From Deltaproteobacteria bacterium (GTDB lineage Bacteria; Desulfobacterota; Desulfuromonadia; Desulfuromonadales; JAAYDE01), in the NCBI GenBank assembly GCA_017417085.1, contig JAFPZV010000056.1, forward strand, positions 1 to 12,752: 12,752 bases of DNA. Reading direction: 5' to 3'. The notes under the pieces were generated by a model, which saw nothing but the letters and a program-made list of their open reading frames with translations, searched no databases and was not told where the DNA came from. Positions 6,410 through 12,623 of this stretch are shown here, piece by piece. A program made the position numbers and the translations under genes. Every line of letters begins with the position of its first letter. Position 1 is the stretch's first letter.

Positions 6410-7086
6410 GAGCGCGCCGACGTTTCCCGCCAGCCATAGTGGCCCACCAGCGGCACAAAATGACAGGCGCCCAGATTTTCTTCGTGAAAGCGGGTCATTC
6501 CCTCACGGACAACCCGCTTGAGCATCTGCTGCCGGCAAGACCCCACCGGCATGACCAGACGTCCTCCCGGCACCAGCTGCTGTTTGAGCGATTCAATGAT
6601 CACCGGTGCACCGGCAGTTACCATAATCGCCTCAAACGGCGCCTTTTCCTCCCATCCAACACTGCCATCCCCCACACGCATCATGATGTTCGTATAGGCG
6701 CATGCATCGAACACCATCCGGGCTTTGCGGGCCAAACGGGGAAAGCGTTCCACCGTAAACACCTGTTTTGCCAATCGCGACAGCACAGCACTCTGATATC
6801 CGGAGCCCGTGCCAATTTCCAGCACCGTTTCCTCCCCCTGCAGCTGCAAGGCTTCCGTCATAAGGGCGACACTGTAGGGCTGGGAAATGGTCTGTCCTTC
6901 GCCGATCGGCAGAGGAAAATCGTTATAGGCCTGGCTGCGCAAGGCCTCTTCGACAAACATATGGCGCGGAACCGCCAGCATGGCTTCCAGAACCCGCTCA
7001 TCGCCGATGCCGCGGGTTTTCAACTGTTCCTCGACCATTCGGCGCCGTTCTTTCAAAAAATCTTTCACAGCCAGACCTTCACTCAT
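6403..7086 (-). CDS. pcm: protein-L-isoaspartate O-methyltransferase
   Basis: This 227-residue cytoplasmic enzyme transfers a methyl group from S-adenosylmethionine to L-isoaspartyl residues in ageing proteins, starting their repair. Signatures are the N-terminal helix RRRMVEEQLKTRGI, VPRHMFVEEALRSQAY, the substrate-site block IGEGQTISQPYSVALM, SAM motif I VLEIGTGSGYQSAVL, the acidic GDGSVGWEEKAPFEAI and LVPGGRLVMPVG. It is a little longer than the 208-residue E. coli enzyme. The ATG at 7086 is used, but its ribosome site is poor; a GTG at 7068 has AAGG seven bases upstream and would give a protein six residues shorter. It follows ihfA by 76 bases and overlaps yqaA, forming a two-gene unit. 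Confidence 0.93.
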   Translation of the reverse strand: MSEGLAVKDFLKERRRMVEEQLKTRGIGDERVLEAMLAVPRHMFVEEALRSQAYNDFPLPIGEGQTISQPYSVALMTEALQLQGEETVLEIGTGSGYQSAVLSRLAKQVFTVERFPRLARKARMVFDACAYTNIMMRVGDGSVGWEEKAPFEAIMVTAGAPVIIESLKQQLVPGGRLVMPVGSCRQQMLKRVVREGMTRFHEENLGACHFVPLVGHYGWRETSARSC

Positions 7087-7162
7087 CCAAGAAAAAGCGT
7101 TCCAAACTTTTCTTTCCGCGCCATCTCCTTTGTTTCTTATTCCGTTTTACGAACCTCCGGAG

Positions 7163-7447
7163 CTACCCATCCTGCCGGTTGATGGCCGATTTTAAAATCT
7201 GGCTGGGCTTGAACGTCAAAATACGCCGGGAAGAAATTTCAATCTCCTCTCCGGTCTGAGGATTGCGCCCCCGACGCGTCGATTTTTCCTTGACCACAAA
7301 ATTCCCAAAACCGGCAATCTTGATTTTTTCTCCCTTGGCTACGGTCTCTTTCACCAGTTCAAAAACCTTTTCCACGATATCGGCGGACTCCTTTTTGGAA
7401 AGCCCGGTCTTTACATAAACCTGATCAACAATATCCGCCTTGGTCAT
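7163..7447 (-). CDS. ihfA: integration host factor subunit alpha
   Basis: This 94-residue HU/IHF-family DNA-bending protein is predicted to form a heterodimer with an IHF-beta encoded elsewhere. The N-terminal helices (MTKADIVDQVYVKTGLSKKE) are followed by KIKIAGFGNFVVKEK, the beta-arm GRNPQTGEEIEI with the DNA-intercalating Pro 63, and the closing SRRILTFKPSQILKSAIN. The RRILTFKPSQ segment and the position right behind pheT favour the alpha subunit over HU. The start is the ATG at 7445-7447, preceded by GGGGGAGG with a short spacer; a frame extended to 7528 overlaps the end of pheT and has no family similarity in the extension. It lies 64 bases after pheT, the same order as in E. coli. Confidence 0.93.
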   Translation of the reverse strand: MTKADIVDQVYVKTGLSKKESADIVEKVFELVKETVAKGEKIKIAGFGNFVVKEKSTRRGRNPQTGEEIEISSRRILTFKPSQILKSAINRQDG

Positions 7448-7511
7448 AGAAGCCTCCCCCTCGTCATCACGCAACAATATGCACTTAAGCTCTTCAAAAG
7501 ACTCATTTCCA

Positions 7512-9926
7512 TTAACGCACCACCGCATCGCACACGCGAATCAAAGCATCCACAATCTTCTGATGCAGCGCACTCACCTCATCATCCGTCAGTGTCTTTT
7601 CCCCCGAACGGTACCGCACCCGAACCGCCATGCTCTTTTTACCCTCGGGAATACCTTGACCACAGTACAGATCGAACAGAACGATTTCTTCCAAAACCGG
7701 AATCTTCACTCCACGCACCGTATCCAGAACCTTTTTTGCGGAAATGTTCTGATCAACAAGAAACGCGGTATCGCGCTGAATATTGGGGTAACGCGAAAGC
7801 TGGCAGAACTTGCGCGTTACGACCGGAGCCCGGAAAAAAGCCTGCAGATCAAGTTCGCACAACAAAATGGGAACATGTATTTCAAAATTTTCGGCCACTT
7901 CCGGATGAATCTCGCCAAAAACGCCCAGAACAGTGTTTCCGGACTTTACAAGGCAGGATTTGCCTGGGTGCCAAAAAGGATCCGCCGTTTCCGGAACGAA
8001 ATCCACCCGGGCGATTCCCTGCGCCTCCAGCAGATTTTCCACAACACCTTTCAGATCATAAAAATCGGCCATCACGGCAGACTGTGCCCAGCCTTCCGGT
8101 TCACGCCGCCCACACATCGCCAGACACAGGGCCGGCCGCTCCAGAGCCGGATGTTCCCGATCGCTGGCAGCGTGGGGCGCAAAAACTGGACGCAGTTCGA
8201 ACAATCTCAGCGCCTGCGCGCCACGGGCCAGATTCCGCGCCACGGTTTCCAGCATGCTGGGCGCCAGCATCGTCCGCATCACCGACTGTTCCTCGGTCAG
8301 CGGATTCAGCAGAGCCACGGTATTCCGGCGGGGATCAGCGGCATCCAGCAGCATCTTGTCCCAAACCGCCGGCGCGACAAAAGAATAGTTTATCGTTTCC
8401 GCAAAACCATCCGCCACCAAAGCATAACGAAGCGCGGTAATCCTGTCATAAAATTCGGGCACGGTACAGGAATCGGCACTCCACGAGGAAAGCTTCGCCG
8501 GAATGTGCTCATACCCATGCAGACGCGCCACTTCCTCTATCAGATCGACTTCCCGCTCCAGATCATGGCGGAACGAAGGCACTGTCACCTGCAAGCGATC
8601 TTCCGCTCCATCCTGAACCTTCAGCTTGATGGATTCCAACAGCTCGCGGATACGTTCGCGGGAAATATCGATGCCCAGAAGCGTGCTGGCATTCCTGGCG
8701 GAAATTTCGACGACCGGCCGTTCCAGACAGTGCGGCGCGCACACATCAACGTGGCCTTCCGCCGGAACACCGCCGGAAAGTTCACAGATAAGCTGCACCG
8801 CCCGTTCCAGCGCCACAGGTACTATTTCGATATCGGTACCTCGCTCGAAACGGTGGGAGGCTTCGGTATGCATGCCGAGCCGTTTGCTGGTACGCCGTAT
8901 CGTCGCAGGATCGAAATAGGCGCTTTCTATCAGCACATCATGGGTATCGGCCTGAATCTCGCTGTTCTCGCCGCCCATCACGCCCGCCAGTGCCACCGGA
9001 CCGCATCCATCGCAAATGACCAGATCCTCGCCATCCAGAACATGTTCCTTGCTGTCCAGCGTCACAAAACGCTCACCGGGCGTCGCATTCTTCACAACGA
9101 TGCGCTTTTCACGCAAAATGTTGAAATCAAAGGCATGCAGCGGCTGTCCCAGTTCCATCAGCACGTAGTTGGTCACATCCACCACATTGTTGATGGAGCG
9201 TATGCCCACCGTCTCCAGACGCCGCGCCATCCAGGCCGGCGACGGACCAATCTGCACATTGTGGATCAGGCGCGCCGCATAACGCGGGCAGCGCTGCGGC
9301 TCTTCCACGGTGACCAGCTGGGGATGAGGCCCACTTCCCGCAACAACGGTGGGAGGAGCAACCTGCAGAGGCATGCCGGTCAACGCGGCCACTTCCCTGG
9401 CCACCCCCAAAACACTCAGGCAATCCGCACGATTGGGCGTCAGTCCTATTTCGAAGCAGGCGTCCTTCAGTCCCAGGACCTCAAAGACCGGCTTTCCCAG
9501 TGGCGCATCGGCCGGAAGAATAATGATGCCCTCCGAGGCCTCCGCAAGACCCAGTTCCTTCTCCGAGCAGAACATTCCCTGCGACTCTATGCCCCGGATC
9601 TTGCTCTTCTTGATCTTCACATCTCCGGGAAGCACAGTGCCCACCAGCGCCAGGGCCACCTTGTCGCCGGTCCTGTGGTTGGTGGCGCCGCAGACAACCT
9701 GAAACTCCTCGCTGCCGGTTGTGGCCCGGCACAGGGTCAGGCGTTCGGCATTGGGATGCGCTTCCACCGATTCCAGAAGGGCAACGACAACCGAATCAAG
9801 CCCCGCGCCCGTTTTGTGCAGGCCCTCAACTTCCAGACCGGCCATGGTCAGACGGCGCGCCACTTCTTCCGGAGAAAAAGCGGAGCAGTCAACAAAATCC
9901 TTTAACCAGTTCCACGTTACATTCAT
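7512..9926 (-). CDS. pheT: phenylalanine--tRNA ligase beta subunit
   Basis: This 804-residue subunit makes up the alpha2-beta2 PheRS that charges tRNA-Phe. In order: the start MNVTWNWLKDFVDCSAFSPE, an EMAP-like tRNA-binding domain at about residues 40-150 (VVALLESVEAHPNAERLTLC, KIRGIESQGMFCSEKELGL), the B3/B4 editing region (PGERFVTLDSKEHVLDGEDL, VALAGVMGG), the B5 domain (ISARNASTLLGIDISRERI), the catalytic-like core (LLNPLTEEQSVMRTMLAPSM) and the C-terminal anticodon-binding FDX-ACB domain (SRYPNIQRDTAFLVD to the end). The length agrees with E. coli (795). The ATG at 9924-9926 has no clear Shine-Dalgarno sequence nearby, which suggests dependence on translation of pheS 93 bases upstream or a structured spacer. 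Confidence 0.97.
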   Translation of the reverse strand: MNVTWNWLKDFVDCSAFSPEEVARRLTMAGLEVEGLHKTGAGLDSVVVALLESVEAHPNAERLTLCRATTGSEEFQVVCGATNHRTGDKVALALVGTVLPGDVKIKKSKIRGIESQGMFCSEKELGLAEASEGIIILPADAPLGKPVFEVLGLKDACFEIGLTPNRADCLSVLGVAREVAALTGMPLQVAPPTVVAGSGPHPQLVTVEEPQRCPRYAARLIHNVQIGPSPAWMARRLETVGIRSINNVVDVTNYVLMELGQPLHAFDFNILREKRIVVKNATPGERFVTLDSKEHVLDGEDLVICDGCGPVALAGVMGGENSEIQADTHDVLIESAYFDPATIRRTSKRLGMHTEASHRFERGTDIEIVPVALERAVQLICELSGGVPAEGHVDVCAPHCLERPVVEISARNASTLLGIDISRERIRELLESIKLKVQDGAEDRLQVTVPSFRHDLEREVDLIEEVARLHGYEHIPAKLSSWSADSCTVPEFYDRITALRYALVADGFAETINYSFVAPAVWDKMLLDAADPRRNTVALLNPLTEEQSVMRTMLAPSMLETVARNLARGAQALRLFELRPVFAPHAASDREHPALERPALCLAMCGRREPEGWAQSAVMADFYDLKGVVENLLEAQGIARVDFVPETADPFWHPGKSCLVKSGNTVLGVFGEIHPEVAENFEIHVPILLCELDLQAFFRAPVVTRKFCQLSRYPNIQRDTAFLVDQNISAKKVLDTVRGVKIPVLEEIVLFDLYCGQGIPEGKKSMAVRVRYRSGEKTLTDDEVSALHQKIVDALIRVCDAVVR

Positions 9927-9963
9927 CTGTTATACCCATATTTTTCAATGAAGATTCCGTACG

Positions 9964-9992
9964 CTCCAATCTTTGCGAATGGAGGCACCTCC
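9964..9992 (-). other. alternative hairpins in the pheS-pheT spacer
   Basis: CTCCA (9964-9968) can pair with TGGAG (9980-9984), while the overlapping GGAGG (9981-9985) is inverted as CCTCC (9988-9992), although the latter leaves only a two-base loop. The exclusive pairing lies in the 93-base gap before a pheT start that lacks a good ribosome site. The stems are short and the functional meaning is uncertain. Confidence 0.25.
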
Positions 9993-10019
9993 CGTCGGTT
10001 GGCTTTTCAATCACTCTTT

Positions 10020-11042
10020 TCAGGCAAACTGCCGCAAGAAACGGATATCGTTATCGAAGAAAAGCCGCAAATCACCGATGCCGTTTTTCAGCATGCACAG
10101 CCGCTCCAGGCCCATGCCAAAGGCGAAACCGGTCACTTCCGACGCGTCATAGTCCACCGCGCCGTACACGGCGGGATCCACCATGCCGCAACCCAGGATC
10201 TCCAGCCATCCGGAATCCTTGCAGACCCGGCAGCCCTTGCCTCCGCAGATGACGCAGGAGATATCCACCTCCGCGCTCGGTTCCGTGAAGGGGAAGAAGG
10301 AAGGCCGGAAACGGATGGAAATATTGCTGTTGAAAAATCTCTCCAGAAAGATCTTCAGCGTTCCTTTCAGATCGGCGAACGTCACATGGCGATCCACCAG
10401 CAGGCCCTCCACCTGATGGAACATGGGGCTGTGCGTCAGATCCGAATCTCTGCGGTAAACCGTGCCTGGAACGATAACCCTGACCGGCGGACGCTGCTTC
10501 AGCATGGTGCGCACCTGCACCGGAGATGTGTGGGTACGCAGCACCACGTCACCGGAGATGTAAAACGTATCCTGCATATCCCGGGCAGGATGGTTTTTGG
10601 GCATGTTCAACGCCTCAAAATTGTAATAGTCGTTCTCAATTTCCGGTCCTTCCGCTATTCCAAAGCCCAACGAGGAAAAGATCTTCACCACCTCTTCCCG
10701 CACCAGGGTAATCGGATGCAAGCTGCCCCGCACAAGGCCACGACGTCCGGGCAGCGTCACATCAAGACGTTCCGCCTCAAGACGGCGTTTCACATCCAGC
10801 GCCCGTACTTCCTGGGCGCGTGCCTCGAAAAGCTCTTCCAGGGCGGACTTGGCATCGTTGATCAGCTTGCCCATAACGGGACGTTCTTCCGGAGAACAGC
10901 CCGCCAAGGTTTTCATCAAAGCGGTTATGCTTCCCTTGCGCCCCAGAATTTGCGCCTTCAATTCTCCCAGGGAACGCTCGGAATCTGCTTTGCCAACCTG
11001 GGCCCGCGCCTGATTCAAGATTTCTTCCAGTTGTTGTTTCAT
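10020..11042 (-). CDS. pheS: phenylalanine--tRNA ligase alpha subunit
   Basis: This 340-residue catalytic subunit of PheRS activates phenylalanine with ATP. It has an N-terminal coiled coil (MKQQLEEILNQARAQ), then LGRKGSITALMKTL, class II motif 2 (VPGTVYRRDSDLTHSPMFHQ) and motif 3 (FAFGMGLERLCMLKNGIGDLR). The alanine of FAFGMG, which lines the Phe side-chain pocket, is present. An insertion with CVICGGKGCRVC replaces the shorter loop of the E. coli protein; this four-cysteine zinc-ribbon-like loop is known from other bacterial PheS. I place the start at the ATG at 11040-11042, where family similarity begins, with GGGA seven bases upstream. A frame starting at 11087 adds MEAFGFHYLFDVGKS, but its ATG lies inside a perfect hairpin. 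pheT follows. Confidence 0.95.
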   Translation of the reverse strand: MKQQLEEILNQARAQVGKADSERSLGELKAQILGRKGSITALMKTLAGCSPEERPVMGKLINDAKSALEELFEARAQEVRALDVKRRLEAERLDVTLPGRRGLVRGSLHPITLVREEVVKIFSSLGFGIAEGPEIENDYYNFEALNMPKNHPARDMQDTFYISGDVVLRTHTSPVQVRTMLKQRPPVRVIVPGTVYRRDSDLTHSPMFHQVEGLLVDRHVTFADLKGTLKIFLERFFNSNISIRFRPSFFPFTEPSAEVDISCVICGGKGCRVCKDSGWLEILGCGMVDPAVYGAVDYDASEVTGFAFGMGLERLCMLKNGIGDLRLFFDNDIRFLRQFA

Positions 11043-11061
11043 GCTTTTTCCCACATCAAAC

Positions 11062-11092
11062 AAATAATGGAAGCCAAAAGCTTCCATTATTT
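11062..11092 (-). terminator. perfect 13-bp hairpin between leader ORF and pheS (candidate attenuator)
   Basis: AAATAATGGAAGC (11062-11074) and GCTTCCATTATTT (11080-11092) are perfect inverted copies around a five-base loop. In the transcript the 3' arm ends in AUUAUUU and is followed by GUUUG, a U-rich but broken tail. It begins exactly where the leader ORF stops and ends 19 bases before the chosen pheS ATG. A copy of UGGAAG in the leader ribosome site (about 11142-11147) could pair with the CUUCCA of the 3' arm and disrupt it. It may act as a terminator/attenuator or by limiting pheS initiation. Confidence 0.5.
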
Positions 11093-11139
11093 CATAATTT
11101 TATAAAAAAATAGGTGCGTTGAAGTCCCACCTCTTTCAT
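11092..11139 (-). CDS. candidate PheM-like leader peptide (15 aa, tandem Phe codons)
   Basis: On the minus strand, ATG at 11139 opens a 15-codon frame, MKEVGLQRTYFFIKL, stopped by TGA at 11092-11094. It contains Tyr followed by two consecutive Phe codons (TTT TTT, 11104-11109). GGAAG lies two to three bases upstream of the ATG, a close spacing. The ORF sits 16 bases after the rplT stop and its stop abuts the perfect hairpin before pheS. In E. coli the short Phe-rich pheM peptide occupies exactly this place, between rplT and pheS, and controls pheST by attenuation. By analogy this is a phenylalanine-sensing leader. Caution: the Phe codons lie in a T-run that also looks like a terminator tail, so the coding potential could be accidental. 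Confidence 0.5.
   Translation of the reverse strand: MKEVGLQRTYFFIKL
11104..11132 (-). terminator. short hairpin plus T7 after rplT
   Basis: AGGTG (11132-11128 on the minus strand) pairs with CACCT (11116-11112) around an 11-base loop, followed by A and seven T (11110-11104). It could end part of the transcription of the infC-rpmI-rplT unit. The stem is short, and the whole element lies inside the leader ORF, so a translating ribosome would melt it. Confidence 0.4.
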
Positions 11140-11155
11140 CTCTTCCAAAACAGTG

Positions 11156-11512
11156 TTACTGAAGCTTGGCCTTGACCTGCTCGACAATGCCGGAGAATCC
11201 CGTCGGATCTGCAACAGCCATTTCCGCGAGCACCTTCCGATCCAGGTCAATACCGGCGACTTTCATGCCGTGAATCAGCTTGCCATAGGTCAAACCATTC
11301 TGCCGGGCCGCCGCATTGATGCGAACGATCCACAAGGCTCTGAAATCCCGCTTTTTCACCCGGCGATCACGAAATGCATATTTGAGAGCGCGATCCACCG
11401 CCTCCGTTGCGCTCCGGAACAGCTTGCCCCGTCCGCCACGGAAACCTTTGGCCATTTTAAATATCTTGTTTCTTCTCCGTCTTGCTTTAAATCCGCGTTT
11501 TGCTCTTGGCAT
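11156..11512 (-). CDS. rplT: 50S ribosomal protein L20
   Basis: This 118-residue protein binds 23S rRNA early in 50S assembly and, in several bacteria, also represses its own operon by binding the mRNA. The very basic, extended N-terminus ([19 protein letters not shown], then [15 protein letters not shown]) precedes the globular part with [25 protein letters not shown] and [11 protein letters not shown]. The length matches the family exactly. AAGG lies about ten bases upstream of the ATG. It is 102 bases downstream of rpmI, a spacer holding a hairpin, and is followed by the candidate Phe leader. Autogenous control through the structured infC leader is plausible here but not shown. Confidence 0.98.
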   Translation of the reverse strand: MPRAKRGFKARRRRNKIFKMAKGFRGGRGKLFRSATEAVDRALKYAFRDRRVKKRDFRALWIVRINAAARQNGLTYGKLIHGMKVAGIDLDRKVLAEMAVADPTGFSGIVEQVKAKLQ

Positions 11513-11555
11513 ACCACTTACCCTTTCTCTCTTCGTTTTTACGGTATTTCACGAT

Positions 11556-11580
11556 CTAAAGGGGGAGAAATTCCCCTTAG
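11556..11580 (-). other. hairpin in the rpmI-rplT spacer
   Basis: CTAA-A-GGGG (11556-11564) is inverted as CCCC-TTAG (11573-11580), eight base pairs with one bulged A and an 8-base loop. There is no T-tract, so termination is unlikely. It may affect rplT translation or mRNA processing; L20 in E. coli acts through structured mRNA in this operon, so a protein-binding role is conceivable. Confidence 0.35.
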
Positions 11581-11614
11581 TTCATGTTCCGGATATTCTC
11601 GCTTTATAAATTTG

Positions 11615-11812
11615 TTATTTATAGAGGATCAGACGGCCAATGCTCTTGGCATTGGTCTTGTGGACGATGGCACCCTGACGCAAATGCCGTTTGGTCTTGG
11701 TCGTTTTGGGCGTTGCAATGTGTTTCGCAAAAGCATGGTTGCATTTGATTTTGCCCGTGCCGGTTTTTCTGAACCGTTTCGCTGCCGCACGATTGGTCTT
11801 GATTTTTGGCAT
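11615..11812 (-). CDS. rpmI: 50S ribosomal protein L35
   Basis: This 65-residue basic ribosomal protein has the full family pattern: [45 protein letters not shown] and the end GRLILYK. The start is supported by AGGAGAG about eight bases upstream. Only 20 bases separate it from infC, and rplT follows, the canonical IF3-L35-L20 operon. Many L35 proteins have Arg or Lys in place of the Cys in KIKCNHAF; nothing else is unusual. Confidence 0.98.
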   Translation of the reverse strand: MPKIKTNRAAAKRFRKTGTGKIKCNHAFAKHIATPKTTKTKRHLRQGAIVHKTNAKSIGRLILYK

Positions 11813-11832
11813 ATCGTTTCTCTCCTGACTTT

Positions 11833-12390
11833 TTATGATTTGGGAGGCTGTGTTCCGGACGCCCCCTGCTTGCCTGCCGTCTTGGTCGGCGCAAGGACCA
11901 TTGACATGGACTTGCCCGCCATCACCGGTTTGGCTTCCACCACACCGATGTCCTTCAGATCTTCCGCTATTTTTTCAGGCAGAACCGTACCAAATTCCGG
12001 ATGGGTCACTTCCCGTCCCCGGAACATGATGGTCAGCTTGACTTTGTCTCCATCCTCCAGAAAACGCCGCGCATTTTTTTCCTTGAACAGAAGATCATGC
12101 TCTTCTGTCTTGGGCCGAAGTTTGACTTCCTTGATATCTATACGGGCGGCTTTTTTCTTGGCCTCCACCGCACGCTTGTTGGCCTGATACTTGTACTTGC
12201 CGTAATCCATGATCCGGCAAACCGGCGGAACCGATGCCGGCGAAACCTCCACCAGATCAAGGCCTCGTTCCTGGGCCGCGCGCAACGCTTCCGGTACACT
12301 CAGTACCCCTAAGATTCCGCCTTCCTCATCTACAACACGAACTTCTCTGGCGTGAATCGCTTCGTTGACTCTGACTTCCTGTTTAGCTAT
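11833..12390 (-). CDS. infC: translation initiation factor IF-3 (AUA start)
   Basis: This 185-residue factor binds the 30S subunit, keeps it free of 50S and proofreads the start codon. The N-terminal domain ([19 protein letters not shown], then [26 protein letters not shown]) leads through a lysine-rich linker to the C-terminal domain ([40 protein letters not shown], and a tail ending SMVLAPTK plus about 15 residues). No ATG, GTG or TTG lies at the expected start. Instead, AGGAGGTG (12396-12403) is followed after five bases by ATA (12388-12390), giving a protein close to the 180 residues of E. coli IF3. E. coli infC uses AUU, letting IF3 repress its own synthesis by rejecting the poor start; an AUA start fits that logic. 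The frame stays open to a TTG at 12576, but the added 62 residues have no ribosome site and lie over the structured leader. Confidence 0.93.
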   Translation of the reverse strand: MAKQEVRVNEAIHAREVRVVDEEGGILGVLSVPEALRAAQERGLDLVEVSPASVPPVCRIMDYGKYKYQANKRAVEAKKKAARIDIKEVKLRPKTEEHDLLFKEKNARRFLEDGDKVKLTIMFRGREVTHPEFGTVLPEKIAEDLKDIGVVEAKPVMAGKSMSMVLAPTKTAGKQGASGTQPPKS

Positions 12391-12395
12391 GACGT

Positions 12396-12403
12396 CACCT
12401 CCT
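12396..12403 (-). promoter_or_regulatory. infC: Shine-Dalgarno site that fixes the AUA start of infC
   Basis: On the minus strand AGGAGGTG is followed by ACGTC and then ATA. The near-perfect SD sequence with ideal spacing to a non-canonical codon is the main argument for the start chosen. Confidence 0.85.
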
Positions 12404-12417
12404 GGAAAACAATACTT

Positions 12418-12463
12418 AAAAAGCGCCAGGCACCGACCAGCCGCCTGTTTGTGCGCTTCGCAC
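12418..12463 (-). promoter_or_regulatory. terminator/antiterminator switch in the infC leader
   Basis: Read on the minus strand, AAGCGC (12458-12453) and CAGGC (12447-12443) pair with GCCTG (12431-12427) and GCGCTT (12426-12421). This gives 11 base pairs with a five-base bulge on one side and a TTTTT tail (12422-12418, its first two T paired), a terminator-like hairpin just before the infC ribosome site. The 5' arm is also part of the perfect hairpin GTGCG-AAG-CGCAC (12463-12451), so only one of the two can form. This is the layout of a transcription attenuator. Control by L20 is known for the infC operon of Bacillus; which signal works here is unknown. Confidence 0.55.
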
Positions 12464-12486
12464 TCCTCATGTATCAAAGTACAAAA

Positions 12487-12533
12487 TGCAGAGACACCCG
12501 TTGATGGCAAATGCACGCCATCACGTCTCCGCA
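12487..12533 (-). promoter_or_regulatory. long two-part hairpin in the infC leader
   Basis: The outer stem pairs TGCGGAGAC (12533-12525 on the minus strand) with GTCTCTGCA (12495-12487), nine pairs with one G-U. The inner stem pairs TGATGGC (12523-12517) with GCCATCA (12508-12502), seven pairs. The internal loop is asymmetric, one base against six. A helix interrupted by an irregular internal loop is the kind of structure ribosomal protein L20 recognises; binding here is only a suggestion. Confidence 0.5.
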
Positions 12534-12595
12534 CCGTTATGCTGCCTGTCCTTTTCCCCCACACAGGTGGGTTCAAAACACTCGAAAAGCGCTGA

Positions 12596-12623
12596 ATTAT
12601 AGCACGCTGCCAGCGTCTGTCAA
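12596..12623 (-). promoter_or_regulatory. sigma70-type promoter of the infC-rpmI-rplT(-pheST-ihfA) operon
   Basis: On the minus strand a perfect TTGACA (12623-12618) and a perfect TATAAT (12601-12596) are separated by 16 bases. The start would be near 12588, leaving a leader of about 200 nt before the infC AUA codon. In E. coli thrS precedes infC; the 129 bases upstream of this promoter show no recognisable thrS end. Confidence 0.85.

Noticed and set aside
7087..7128. 13-codon ORF (MARKEKFGTLFLG) ending at the pcm ATG
   Set aside because: AAGGAG touches its ATG with no spacer, so initiation is unlikely, and the peptide has no regulatory codon pattern.
7448..7528. N-terminal extension of ihfA
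   Set aside because: It overlaps the end of pheT and falls upstream of a strong SD sequence for the ATG at 7447.
7440..9905. 821-codon open frame on the plus strand opposite pheT
   Set aside because: It lies entirely antisense to pheT, whose protein matches a known family throughout; the plus-strand product is rich in His, Arg and Gln with no domain, typical of a GC-rich antisense frame.
9948..11105. 385-codon plus-strand frame opposite pheS
   Set aside because: Antisense shadow of pheS with no family similarity and no ribosome site worth noting.
11153..12187. 344-codon plus-strand frame opposite rplT, rpmI and infC
   Set aside because: It runs antisense across three certain translation genes and their spacers.
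12391..12576. 62-residue N-terminal extension of IF3 from TTG 12576
   Set aside because: No ribosome site, no IF3 similarity, and it overlies the structured leader; the SD plus ATA start at 12390 explains the gene better.
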